The notes beneath the pieces were generated by a model, which made no database searches, was not told the DNA's origin, and worked only from the letters and a program-made list of their open reading frames with translations. This document shows, one piece after another, positions 34,445 through 45,417 of a DNA stretch of 64,000 bases (its first letter is position 1; every line of letters starts with the position of its first letter). This DNA comes from Cryptomeria japonica (Eukaryota > Streptophyta > Pinopsida > Cupressales > Cupressaceae): assembly GCF_030272615.1 (NCBI RefSeq), contig NC_081410.1, forward strand, positions 220,771,415 to 220,835,414, read 5' to 3'. The translations under genes were made by a program, and so were the position numbers.

Positions 34445-35428
34445 TGTCTTTGCGAAACCCTAACCCTTAGCCCTTACACTGCTCCATCCCACCAAGACAT
34501 TTCATCTTTGTTTACTATAAAAGATTAGGCATTCCACATTGCAAACCATTGTATTATTATTATTATAATTATATTAGATTGAGATAATTAGAAGTTGTCT
34601 GATTGCATGATGGAGATAGACATAATTGATTGATCAATTAAACTCAGAGTGAGAGGTAGTTGAAAGGAGAAAATAAATAAAATATTTTTTTCCTTTCATG
34701 CATTTAAGGGTCACAAACACGTCAAATTAAATGTTTCTATTTTTTATTAACAACATTTTTATATTCATTATGTGAATGTAATATGCTTTTTGTGTAATAA
34801 CTTCAATTGATATCTCTTACATTTCTTTAAATAAATATATTTAAGATATCTATACTATTTGAAACTTAGATAATTGAAAAGATGGAAACTAATTTTTTTT
34901 TAATATTTAACATGTAATCAAATAAATAAAAATATTGAATGTAAAGGAGATGGACATGATGAAGAAAATATAATTTCATTTCATGAAGAATAACATGCAT
35001 CTCACTTCATTAATGACTCCTTATTTATGCTATTCTCCCTCATTAAAATGATACATTCATTTACAATTTTTTAAGTTGGAGAAGACAATGTGGAAGAAAT
35101 CTTTCATGCACCCCTTGGCATTTCAGCAAAACATAAGTTACATCTCATAATGAATGAATGAAAGGTTTTAATAACATCCACGAGACCAAACAACCTATAT
35201 GACCCACGGATAGGCAACAAAAGAAGAGTATACAAAGGAAGAGAGTCTTTTTATGCATGCGTATCATAAGTTTGTGTCTAGAAGTTTTGGCATTTGTATC
35301 ATAAGCTTGTGAGTTGTGCGTGGGCTATAACCACAATTAAAAGTAGGAGAGCAAGGTGAAATAATAAAAGCACCTAGATTGCTAATTCCTCCACAATACC
35401 AGAGGCAGCCTCGAGCTACAATACTATG
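34445..35428. other. AT-rich interval between LINE-1 and the presumed host gene
   Basis: No ORF or transposon motif is recognisable. A short TAT/TTA microsatellite (about 34551-34573) lies near the LINE-1 5' end, which I can only place at roughly 34450-34540. The rest is AT-rich and may include the upstream region of the gene starting at 35492. Confidence 0.5.
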
Positions 35429-35438
35429 TTATTTAAAT
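35429..35438 (+). promoter_or_regulatory. Possible TATA box of the presumed host gene
   Basis: TTATTTAAAT lies 54 bp upstream of the ATG at 35492, leaving room for a start site near 35460-35465 and a 5' leader of about 30 bases. Only position and consensus support it. Confidence 0.35.
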
Positions 35439-35491
35439 TTCTGCGACCGCCTCCATAACAAGCTGGGCGAAGAATAGTTACCTGAGCAACA

Positions 35492-35630
35492 ATGAAGAAA
35501 GCTTGGAGCCTACGGCGTTTGCGGTGTGTCCATGCGGCCACGAGAATGGAACCCTCGCCCTCGCCCATTTCTTCCATAGGCTCAACGCTGCCTTCTTCCT
35601 CTTCCGCTTCCGCGGGAGATTCTCAGCGCT
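35492..35630 (+). CDS. Presumed host gene, exon 1 (transit-peptide-like N-terminus)
   Basis: The ATG opens a frame whose first 46 residues are basic and Ser-rich (MKKAWSLRRLRCVHAATR, then an S-S-S-S-A-S-A-G stretch) with few acids, as expected for an organelle-targeting peptide. A strong donor, GCT|GTATGT, ends it after 139 coding bases, leaving one base of the next codon. The exon at 58984 supplies exactly the two bases needed and stays open. Local GC content and codon use differ from the AT-rich surroundings. An overlapping frame (35503-35721) is judged a shadow. The family is not recognised; support is gene structure only. Confidence 0.5.
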
Positions 35631-36019
35631 GTATGTATTTCTCTTTTGTAATCCTTTATACGGTATATTACTCTTATTAAAAAAAGTAAATTTATTCAGT
35701 TTTAGTTCAGTTGTGAATTAATGTTGATTTAGTTACTTAAACGTGAACGAGGAAAGCAGCAGCTATAAGAGTGAACGAGACATGCAACTAATTATGCAAT
35801 GATCTGTCATAGAAGAAATGAGTAGCGAAGAGAAATAGCTTATTTTGAATATCATACATCTAATTTATCCTACAACATGCTGTGTACAATTCTTGTGAAA
35901 ATTTCACGCGGACCGGACATAACCCAAACTAAATTGTGTTGTTAATTTTGCATGGATATATACTTGAATTCAGGACTTTCCATTTCCTGCTAGATGCTTT
36001 AACACTGAGCTACATTTTC

Positions 36020-36700
36020 CTTTTGGGGTCAATTTTTGGATTGCTCTTGCATCAGGGATTGAAAGAGCATTTGAAGGCTTTAGAGCTCTTTTATCAGAAC
36101 GTCGGCATGCAAGTGAGCACCAGCAAAACCAAAGTATGATCTTTCCTTTGAAGTAGCAGGTTAATTTTTCTGCCAGAGACGTTCAACAATAGGCTCAGCT
36201 GGGAGACATGTAGGACAAAAAGGATCAAGAAGGATGTAGAGCTTCTTACTTTCTTTAGAATAGGTGCAGAAAAGTGGAGTTATGACCAAGAAAATCTTTT
36301 TTGGTTCGCTGGTCGTGGTGGTTGCCCTCCGTGGTTGTGAAATTTGGGGGAGTAGCATATCAAACCACAATTGGAGACAATTAGAAGAATTCAAAACACC
36401 TAATCACTAGTAATGTCAAAGTCAAGTTAATAGTACCATATGAGATCCTTTTAGTTTAGGTTGGTATGTTTGTGATGGAAGTGTTAGCGAGAATTCAGTT
36501 TTTAAGTTACTTAAAAAAGGTTGAAAATATGGATGAGCACTGTTGGCCTAAAATAGTTGTTGAAAAGGAGTTAAACTGTAGGGAGAAGACTTGGAGAAAA
36601 CAAAACAACAAATGGATGAGCAAATGGGACATTAATTGGCATGGGTATCTTAACATTAATGAGGAGATAAAAAAATTGGTGTTAGAAAATTCATAACTGT
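36020..36700 (+). pseudogene. RTE-like LINE reverse transcriptase relic
   Basis: Short open pieces match the RTE-type RT pattern: L-K-A-L-E-L-F-Y-Q-N-V-G-M-Q-V-S-T-S-K-T-K-V near 36075-36137 (cf. the L..F....GL.VN..KTK.M pattern). The C-terminal region follows at 36466-36696 (V-L-A-R-I-Q-F-L-S-Y-L-K-K-V, then K-E-L-N-C...W-M-S-K-W). Between them frames shift several times. The catalytic motifs are not preserved. It belongs to a different LINE clade from LINE-1 and LINE-2. Confidence 0.55.
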
Positions 36701-36730
36701 TGTGGATAAAACAAAATGGTAAATAAAAAA

Positions 36731-36934
36731 CACATTATGTCAAAGAATTGAACTCCATGTGGAAGCATGATGAAAAAGCCTATTTGAGAGTTGCAATTGA
36801 CGGAAAGGCTTAAATTTTAATATTGCAGGCAAAAATATAACACATTATGTCAAAGAATTCAACCCCACATGGAAGCATGATGAAAAAGCCTATTTGAGAG
36901 TTGCAATTAAAGGAAAGGCTAGAATTTTAATATA
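36731..36934. repeat. 110-bp head-to-tail tandem duplication
   Basis: The unit starting cacattatgtcaaagaatt occurs at 36731 and again at 36841. The second copy runs to about 36934 with only scattered substitutions (for example gacggaaag against aaaggaaag). Confidence 0.88.
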
Positions 36935-37524
36935 TGTGTCTCACATAGACAAACACAGCCCCTCTCTCCACATGTCTTTTTGGAGTTGGGGGAAGACTGG
37001 AGGGAAACTAACCTCAACATGTGTTTATAATTTTTCATCCACTTTAGCTTAAGGTTCAATTATTGCTTTTAAGTTTACAGTAATATTGCAAAAAATCATA
37101 GTGCAGAGTGTTGTGACGTTTTCACACATCACCCCATTGAATATGGGGACCCCCACTTTTTGCTTAAATTAGGTGTCTTAGTTTGCTTAGCTTGGCAATA
37201 GTTCCTTTGGTCGTTAACCTTTGCTAGTGAGTAAGAGATGCCAGGTTGATGTCAAAATGTTATAGAATTGCCAAGGTTTTTAGAAAAGGGTCACTTTTGA
37301 AGGAAATAAAATCTTCTTGGTATAATGAAGTCCCTCTCTTGTGCATTTCAATTTTCATCTTTAGGAGAGAGTAAAATTCTAAGGCAATGGACTTGGACAA
37401 TTTACCTCCTCAAACAAAGAAGTCTATCAACTTTAGAGGGCAAAAAAAAAAATGAAGTTTGAAGAATCAATCAACCATCAAGGTAAAAAAGAAATTTTTC
37501 AACCTCCAACATCAAGCAAGAGCC

Positions 37525-37930
37525 TGCACATCAACTTAAGTTAATAAGTAGGGGCTTGTGCAACAACTTAGGATCAACCATCAATGACAAGAAAGGGCTG
37601 TGGATCAACTTAGGTTGATAGGAAGTAGCTTGCAGATCAACTTAGGTTGATAGGAAGTTTTAAGTGAGAGCCTGCGGATCAACTTTGGTTGATGGGAAAG
37701 TGAAATTTTCTCAACTAAAGTATCAACCCTCAAAGATGAGAAAGAAGGTGTGGATCAACCTAGGTTGATAAGAAGAAAAATTGCTTTAGTCAAATTTAAC
37801 CTCCCAAAGTAAAGTAAGAGATGCGCACCAACTTAAGTTGATAGGAAAATAGATGCGCACCAACTTAAGTTAATAAGAAATCAACCTTCATAAGAAGATG
37901 AAAGGGTACAGATCAACTTAAGTTAATGAG
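37525..37930. repeat. Field of short palindromic repeats (GATCAACTTAGGTTGAT family)
   Basis: Eight clear copies of a motif close to ggatcaacttaggttgatag occur at irregular spacing. The core atcaac-ctag-gttgat is a perfect palindrome in one copy and near-perfect in others. Variants have ttaagttaat in the right arm or cacc in the left. Spacers of 15-70 bp differ, and the purine-rich gggaag/aagaag tail is shared. No coding function is apparent. Confidence 0.75.
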
Positions 37931-38559
37931 AAGGGTTAAGAAAGAAAAAGGTTGACTTCTAAACATAGAAGGTTCAATTCCGCCTCCATGATTTAAGGGA
38001 TGTAAGGTAGACATTGAAATTCAAAATCTAAACCCCTTGCAAGTCGAGAAAGAAACACATATGGCGAACTTGAACAAAGACTAAATTTGTCAAACATCAA
38101 GTTGGCTAGAGGAAAGACCAAAGTGAGTGATGTGAATTTAATAGGCAAATAAAATGTTGTTTTTAGTGAAGTTGGCCTTCCTAAGAAGATGGAAGGGTGC
38201 TACTTTCAACTTGGAGCTTATATATGAGAAGAAAGGAAACCTTTTGCAATTGAAACAAATTCAAATCAAATTATTTCTGCTCCTTTAAATTTGCACAGCA
38301 GCAGGTTATTTCACATTCACTTCAAGAAGTTTTGTCAACCTTGCTTAAGGAAGGGAGTTCGCCAACCTCAATCATACGGACTTGCTTTTGATCTGCATCA
38401 AAGGAAGACTCAGTGAATTCATCTTAAGAACTGAAAATTAGAAAGCTAAGTGCCACGAAATTGCCCTAAGAAGATACAGCTAGAGAGAGGACTTAATATC
38501 CATGAAAAGAACCATGAGTCTCCTCTCTAAAATATCCATGACCAACATTGCAAGTCTTT

Positions 38560-39301
38560 GAAAATCAGCAACATATGTCTCTACTGAACCCCATTGCTTT
38601 AGCCGTACCAATTCCTCTATAAAATCTGCATTAGAGGTAATTCAATGCCCACCACTCATGTTCAATGCCATTGAGATGTATTGCTGCATACTTAATGGCC
38701 TCTTCCTCTAGCATAGGGTTGAGCTGGAAATAAGTATCTACCTTCTGAACTCAAGCTTGAGATGAAGTTATCCTTGAACCATCATAATAAGGAAGAGTTG
38801 ATTTTCCCACTTTCTTTCACAAATCATAGTTCTGTGGTCTATCACCAGTGCGGGGTCTATGCTTCATTCTGACATCAATATAGTCACTCAATGATATAGT
38901 ACGTTGGAATTCAATACCTCCTCTCCCAATGATGTTTGAATTTATCTTCCAAATCTGTTATCTAAGGCTTATATTTAACTTGTGCTGGTATCCTAGGTGG
39001 AAAGGTAGGCATAAGAGGCCTCAAGTTGATGGTTCTAGTTTGCTGATTTGGGCTACCACCATGAACTGAGTTCTTTCCTTGGCCATTATTGCCTCTGTTG
39101 TCGCCTGCATTATTGCCTCCATTGTTACCTCCATTATTGGCATTGTTTGCATCGATATTTATCCCCATTTGTGGATCCATTAATTCTATGAAAGAGTTCC
39201 AAATGCTGATTTTGTTTTACAACTTGTTGCCCTATAACTAAAGCATCCAACAAATTTAGAAATCTTTCTTCCCCTGGATCTCTTGCATTTCTTTCACCCA
39301 T
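38560..39301 (-). pseudogene. Z1 element gag (Ty3 type), degenerate
   Basis: From the ATG at 39301 the minus frame gives M-G-E-R-N-A-R-D-P-G-E-E-R-F-L-N-L-L-D-A-L. A Gly/Asn-rich low-complexity tract follows (39150-39060). After stops, an L-P-Y-Y-D-G-S...W-V-Q-K-type core continues with D-T-Y-F-Q-L-N-P and L-N-G-I-E-H-E-W-W-A (38800-38660). This is the retrotransposon gag core found upstream of a knuckle. It lies just inside the Z1 LTR and PBS. No protease or RT follows downstream. Confidence 0.65.
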
Positions 39302-39458
39302 ATTTTTTGTGTTTTGTCTCTCTAAAGCCCTCTATTCTTCTGCAACTAAATTTGGACCAACCTGTTTCTTTGATAATGCAATGAAAAAGGTGATTGATCC
39401 CAATTTGTCATATCACTGCTCTGTCATGTTGTACCCTCTAGGATGGTAGGATACACTG

Positions 39459-39470
39459 CTCTGATACAAC
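39459..39470 (-). promoter_or_regulatory. Primer-binding site of Z1
   Basis: TTGTATCAGAGC on the minus strand, adjoining the LTR end (tataatatgctgccc on plus), matches the initiator-Met complement TGGTATCAGAGC with one change. It fixes the element's direction as minus. Confidence 0.65.
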
Positions 39471-39705
39471 TATAATATGCTGCCCTATTGCCTTTTTTTT
39501 TGTTTTCAATGTTTTCTCCAATGATTTGAGATGACAAATAAAGTGCAGATAATAAAGTAACTTGCAGCAAATAAACAACTCAAAAATATAACAATATTTA
39601 GGAATGCATATAGCAAAAAATTCCAGATTTTATTTCTGATCTGAAAATACCAATTTCCTTAAATGTAAGAGCAACCTAAATCATCAAATATCTATTTCAA
39701 ACATA

Positions 39706-40305
39706 CCTAGAAAATGCAGCATTGAAATAACTTGAGTTAAATCATCAAGTAGCATTACATATCTATTTCAAACATAACTTGAAATCACTGAGATATTCTC
39801 CTGATTATATCTCTCAATAATGTGGAGAATGTGTGATATCCCAACCTAAATGTTGTGGTGATGCAGATTCCCATTGGGCACATAACCAAGGCTAGGACCC
39901 ACCCACAACAAGCAACCGTGTGTCCACGAGGGGGCTGGTGTATGCTGGCACTTTGGTGGGACGAAAACCCCACTCTTAACGTTTGTGGGACATTTTTGGA
40001 ATAAGCCTAGAAAATTCAGCATTGAAATAATGAGTTAAATCATCAAATAGCATTACATATCTATTTCAAACATAACTTGAAATCACTGAGATATTCTCCT
40101 GACTATATCTCTCAATAATGTGGAGAATGTGTGATATCCCAACCTAAATGTTGTGGTGGTGCAGATTCCCATTGGGCGCATTGCCAAGGCTAGGACCCAC
40201 CCACAATCAAGCAACCATGTGTCCATGAGGGGGCTGGCTTATGTTGGCACTTTGGTGGGACGAAAACCTCACTCTTAACGTTTGTGGGCGCCATTCGCCA
40301 TCAAT
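39706..40305. repeat. 300-bp tandem duplication across an LTR/insert boundary
   Basis: The unit starting cctagaaaa-tgcagcattg at 39706 repeats at 40006. Each copy holds about 125 bp of Z1 LTR followed by the first part of a tRNA-like array unit. The second copy runs on into the full array. A duplication spanning the insertion boundary must postdate the insertion. Confidence 0.85.
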
Positions 40306-41180
40306 TCGGGCTTTTGGCATAGTGTTTGCCTTGCTTGGTATCAGAGCCAAGATCTCAAGGTTGAGCCCTACGGAACGGGTGGGTTGTGATGTTTAAGCCT
40401 AAAGTTGTGGTGGTGCAGATTCCCATTGGGTGTGTACCCAAGGCTAGGACCCACCCACAATCGAGCAACCACGTGTCCAGAAGGGGGTTGGCCTATGTTG
40501 GCACTCTAGTGGGACGAAAACCCCCCTCTTAATGTTGGTGGGAACCATTCAACGTCAATCCAGGCTTTTGGCATAGTGGTTGCCTTGCTTGGTATTAGAG
40601 CCGAGGTCTCGAGGTCGAGCCCTACTGAGCGTGGTGGGTTGTGATGTCCCAGCCTAAATGTTGTGGTGGTGCGGATTCCCATCGGATGTGTACCCAAGGC
40701 TAGGACCCACCCACATCGAGCAACCATGTGTTCATGAGTGGGATAGTCTATGTTGGCACTCTAGTGTGCACCATTCACCATCAATTTGGGTCTTTGGCAT
40801 AGTGGTTGCCATTAGCCTAGACTGATGGTGAGTGGTGCTCACCAACATTAAGAGTGGGGTTTTTGTCGCACCAGAGTGCCAACATAGACCATTCCCCTCG
40901 TGGACATGTGGTTGCTCGATTGTGGGTGGATCCTAGACTTGAGTACACACCCAATGGTAATCCACATCACTGCAACATTTAGGCTGGGACATCACGACCC
41001 ACCATGCTTTGCAGGGCTCGACCTCGACTTTGATACCAAGCAAGGCATCCACTACACCAAAAGCCCAGTTCATGGTGAATGGTGCCCACCAGCATTAAGA
41101 GTGGGGTTTTCGTCCCACAAGAGTGCCAGCATAGGCCAGCCCCCTTGTGGACACGTGATTGCTCAATCGTAGGTGGGCAT
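39832..41180. repeat. Tandem/inverted array, 255-bp units with a tRNA-like module
   Basis: Unit starts (tgtgat-a/g-t) lie at 39832, 40130, 40385 and 40640; the last three are exactly 255 bp apart. Each full unit carries tggcatagtggttgcc, a good pol III A box, then ttggtatcagagcc and a B-box-like aggtcgagccc about 35-40 bp on. After 40812 the orientation flips and one and a half inverted units follow to 41180. The ttggtatcagagc string is also the copia primer-site sequence, so the unit may be a miniature LTR element (TRIM) or a tRNA-derived SINE-like repeat. Confidence 0.65.
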
Positions 41181-42935
41181 TTTGTCAAACAGTTTGTAGG
41201 CTTATATAATATAAATGGCAGAAGTTTCTCATCATATTCGACAATGTAAAGCATAGGTTTCTCATCATATTTTTGACAGATAAAACCATTCATATAGAAA
41301 ATTGAAATTGATAATGCCATTGATATGATGAAAAATATTAAATCTGAAACAACTTATTGCTTTGAACAGAATACTTAAGACATAGAGTTTAGACCTCTCT
41401 ATTTCAGATTAATCAACTCTGGAAACAAGTTTCTGAAACTGAAGTATGCTTAGAAGGAACATTATACATTCATATTCTCCAAATCATGCTATTGTTTCAA
41501 CACTCAGTCCATGTTGAGGTACAATATAAATTGCAGCCATACATCATATATTAATGCCTTCATTTACCAGTCAACTCTTCAAGTTCTGGCGCCTTCAAAC
41601 ATACTCATAAACCTCCTTTTGATCCTCCATAACTCTGCTAGTAAATAATCACATAGACAGTAGGGGCAGCGTGATTTAGAACCTTATCACGTCTCCCATC
41701 CAATTGTATAAGGAGCTTGGGTTTATTAAATGGCTTGCCTCTTCTTAAACTCACGCCAAATATTTAAAATTATGGTTCTAGTATGAGATGATTTTTTCAA
41801 CCACATTATTAAATTGGCTCCCATTAACATTATGCCAAGTTCAAATATTAATACAACCAAACTACCCTTCAGAAATCACCTAGATGAAGGCTTTAGACAT
41901 GTATTGTTATTACTACAAAGAGGACCAAGAATTAAGTACAAAGGTGAGATATATATCTGAGATTTGTTTTCACTACTGATTTCAATCGCCACATTCCTTG
42001 AATTGGGCCTTCAATGCTTTGTACATGATCATGACTCAGCCAGAAATATTATCAAAACAAATAATATTTAAGCACACGTCTCTCATTGAAATACATCGCC
42101 TCCTTAAATGTTATCAGGCCAAGACAGGAATATTGTGCTCGCAAAACTTCAGATTAGAATAAAATGACACTTCCATAATGTTTGTTCACTAAGGATAAAG
42201 TTTGATTTCCACGACGGGGCTGTAATCCATGGCTATTGTAATGCTCTCCTATAATGTAAATACTACCAACCTTGCGTCTGAAGCTGTTTATAGCCTTGCC
42301 CGATACAAATGGGCATTCAATCATTAAATATTAATTTTCCATTCGAATCTTCACATTGAAGTCACACTGCTCTAGCGATTGAATATATTCAATTGGCTCA
42401 AATATTAATATTATTCCTCCAATATTTTGTAAAGAGATTGAACCCTGTGCATTAAGCCCTTATTGTGAAAATGGCCAAATAATATTTATTCTGCAACTTG
42501 TTCAATATATTTGAAATTTCCCTTATAGAAGACTTCAAAATTTCACCATTAAAGCCCAAATGTGGATCTTGAAATGAACCCACCCACAGTCGATTGGGTT
42601 TTTGTCTAATGAACCTTTGAACTTGAGGGTTTCCATCCTCATTTCTCTGAAAGCAAAATGCTCTCTTGTAAACTTTTGAAATAATTTTCTTGAATGATGC
42701 CAAACCTTTCTTCCACTACCTTTTATAATAACTTATTTGGCAACCATTTCGACAATAAATATTAAATTAAAATAATTTAATATTTAGTTCATGAAGTGAC
42801 TTTAATAATTTTTAGTTTTAACTTTGAAAAGTCAATAATAAATAATTAATTATTATTAATTGCCTTAAAATATTTTAGGCAAAATAATAATTAAATTATT
42901 TATTTATGACTGGCAAAAACTAGACATTACAGAAT
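41181..42935. other. Unassigned AT-rich insert within the Z1 LTR
   Basis: No family is recognised. The only sizeable frame is on minus at 42703-42452 (83 residues), without recognisable motifs. The segment is absent from the Z2 LTR, so it arrived with or alongside the tRNA-like array. Confidence 0.4.
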
Positions 42936-43619
42936 GTCGCCTGCAAGGGGTTTCATTCTCACAAACTTGAGAAGATTCAGAAGAATAATCTCCTCCAAAA
43001 GCAATAGCAATATCCAAAATATCAAATTCAGCAAATGAACTCCAACTTTCTTTTTAATATTTTCCTAGAAGGGGTCGGCCTCTCCCAAATAGCCTTTTAA
43101 AGTATTAAAATAAAATCAATGACTTCCTAAAATGCGTTTAAGTTTCTAAATGCCCCCTTTATTAAATATTTGCATTGCTCATCTTGGTGCTCAAATAGTC
43201 TTAATTTTAAAATATACTAAATAACAACAAAGTTAAATATTTATTTTAACTTTATAAGATATTAACTTATCGTTATTTAAAATAAAATCACTAGACTACA
43301 CCAATTATTGAGCCAATGATATTCATTACTCCCATCAACATGTCTAAAAATACAAATGTTGACAATTGGCTCAGTTGGTGTCTAAAAATAGTTTGGGAAA
43401 ATTCATTTGAAATGACTCCAAAAAAGGGTGTTATGTTCATCATAACTTTCAAAGCCTGAATAAACATCTGATATTGCCATACCGTTGGACTAACTACCTC
43501 CAAAGTTTCCTAACCGTAACTCATTAGCCTACAGAAACCAAATTGAATAGGTAATGGTCCACCATATTGAACTGATTAGGAAGGCGACTTACAATAAATT
43601 TATGCCTTTTGATAATATT

Positions 43620-43717
43620 AGGGATCATTGAGGATGATCAGTTGGTTGACCTTGATGAGATTAATCTAGACTTAGAATGGATTGCAAACAATAGGGAATT
43701 GTTATTTGATGGTTAGG
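43620..43717 (+). pseudogene. Short C-terminal coding fragment, origin unclear
   Basis: The frame reads I-I-E-D-D-Q-L-V-D-L-D-E-I-N-L-D-L-E-W-I followed by a stop at about 43714, just before the Ty3 LTR. The acidic D-D...D-L-D pattern recalls the C-termini of plant hAT transposases, but with 31 residues this is only a suggestion. Confidence 0.3.
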
Positions 43718-44350
43718 TGTTATGTCCTTTTTTCAGAATTTAAATAATTGGGAGACTTTTAGCCTATTTCTTTATTTCTTGTAGGATAAGGAATAAATTT
43801 AGTGAAATAATTTAATAGTGGTATTTTAAGCTAGTCCTAGTAACTTTATTATAAAACATCATAAAAGGACAATTTAAATATTATAATTATAAAATTGACC
43901 ATCTAAATGGGACATAATAATGCCATATTTAATATTTTTTTAAAGTGTTTTGATTGAACACTTTTGGAGGGAATTTTTGGAGGAAGGATAATTCAAAATA
44001 AAAGGGGCCAAAATGGAGTTTATGAAGGGAAGGGAATTGCTCAAAGGAAAGTATGCATTGCTTATTGAAATCAAACCTTTTTAGGCTTGAGCACTTGTGT
44101 CCATCTTTTCACCCGAGGACAAAAGCCTTTGGAGTGTAGAAATTTGGAGGATGAAAACCCTCTTGGTTTCTAGTTAGGAACAGAGGACAAAAACCCTTGT
44201 CCTTTTTTAGGTGGTTTCATTCAAGAGTTGCATTTATGTTGAAAGTTAACAATTTATTTCCAATTTTAGTTTGCTATAGTGCCACTGCTATAGTGCTGCT
44301 ATAGTACTATTATAGTGTTGCTATTGTATTGCTACAATGATGCTATAGAT
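43718..44350 (+). repeat. 5' LTR of the Ty3 element, 3'-truncated
   Basis: It matches 57256 to about 57890 and then loses homology. The last third, including the terminal ggacattaca and the PBS, is missing. The end contains short imperfect repeats of gctatagt (44268-44345). Confidence 0.7.
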
Positions 44351-44419
44351 TCGTGAAAAAATGTCTCTCACCAATTTCTGTAACTTGAAGATGAAAATTG
44401 GACAAAACAATGAGAGAAG

Positions 44420-45206
44420 GTGAAATCCAAACCAGCCTCAGAGATCTATAACATATTGAATAAGCTAACCATTCCTATTTTTGATGGTTCAAACAATTGT
44501 ACATCTCATGCTTGGGTTTGGAATTTAGATACAAAATTTAACAAGTTACAAAACCTTGTGTATGAAGAAGATACTACAAAATTTGCTACCCTTCATTTGA
44601 AAGACATAGCACGCAAGTGGTGGTACCATGGATTGGTTACCCAACTGCATAATTGCTTTAGCACATATGATGTTTTTGCCATAGGCTAATAGATAGGTTT
44701 GACAAAAAAGACCTTGAGATCCATTTTAGGGAGCTAGCTTAGTTGAAGCAATAGAACATGGTGGACATATATGTGGTAGAGTTTGAGAGTTAATAGTGAT
44801 GGTTCCTAATGTCTCTGAAAGGAGGCTCATTTCTCATTTTATGGAAGGTTTAATTGAACCTAAAGGTTGGGTGAAGGCTCTTGATCCATCATCCTTGGAG
44901 GAAGCCATTAAGAGAGCCCTACGGCTGGAGACCTTAGTACCCAATAATAAATTCTACTCAATGATGTCACCTCTGGGTCAATAGAAGAAATCTTTTAGGA
45001 AAGAGTATCTCATCAGAAGGAAGTGGCACAAAGAACAATTAAAGAAGAACCCATATTGAGCTCAAAAGAAATAAGTTATGTTTCTTTTGCAAGGAACCAT
45101 GGGACAAGTAACTTGGGCAACACATTGTTTGGTGACAGCCACAATTCCATAAGAAATCCTATCATGTTGACAATGTTCAATGACATATGCCCAGGATTGC
45201 CATACG
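44420..45206 (+). pseudogene. Ty3 gag, degenerate
   Basis: The start MKSKPASEIYNILNKL leads to I-P-I-F-D-G-S-N...A-W-V-W-N-L-D-T-K-F and W-W-Y-H-G-L. In other frames there follow the S-E-R-R-L-I-S-H-F-M-E-G-L segment (44796-44984) and a knuckle remnant C-F-F-C-K-E-P-W near 45085. Four or more frame breaks occur. The frame is cut off by the Z2 LTR at 45207, so protease is missing. Confidence 0.72.
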
Positions 45207-45417
45207 TGTAATATCCCCTTCCTAACCTGTTCAATAGGGTGGATAGGTATCCTATTTAGTTGGGTTCCTGTTGTCATTTTATGACACCCTTGGTCCATTA
45301 GTGAGAACCGATCAGAGATATGTTCCATGGACCAACGCTGCCCTAGTTGATCAAAGAGAAAAGCAGTCATGAGGTTTGGAGTGTGGCCTTGTCAGAAGTT
45401 CCTAGGCCCTCTCTCTC

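Larger units (their letters stand above)
39471..43520 (-). repeat. Z1 LTR, interrupted by the tRNA-like array and other sequence
   Basis: Its two ends, 39471-39830 and about 42936-43500, are inverted matches of the Z2 LTR at 53090-53282/54509-54559 and about 52100-52640. The middle (39832-42935) is absent from Z2 and is foreign. In Z2 the corresponding join is continuous (gacattgtccacgttattgag). The outer boundary near 43520 is uncertain. Confidence 0.62.

Noticed and set aside
35503-35721. Alternative 72-codon ORF overlapping exon 1
   Set aside because: It runs through the strong GTATGT donor and has no phase-compatible continuation; the 35492 frame fits the downstream exon.
37525-37930. 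CRISPR-like or satellite array
   Set aside because: Spacing is irregular, repeats are divergent and the surroundings are eukaryotic transposon DNA.
40315-40370. A functional tRNA gene
   Set aside because: Only A/B-box-like elements are present; no acceptor stem or credible anticodon arm can be drawn. It is kept as a tRNA-like module.
42452-42703. Minus-strand 83-codon ORF as a host exon
   Set aside because: No splice-site or phase partner and no motif, and it lies in an insert within an LTR.
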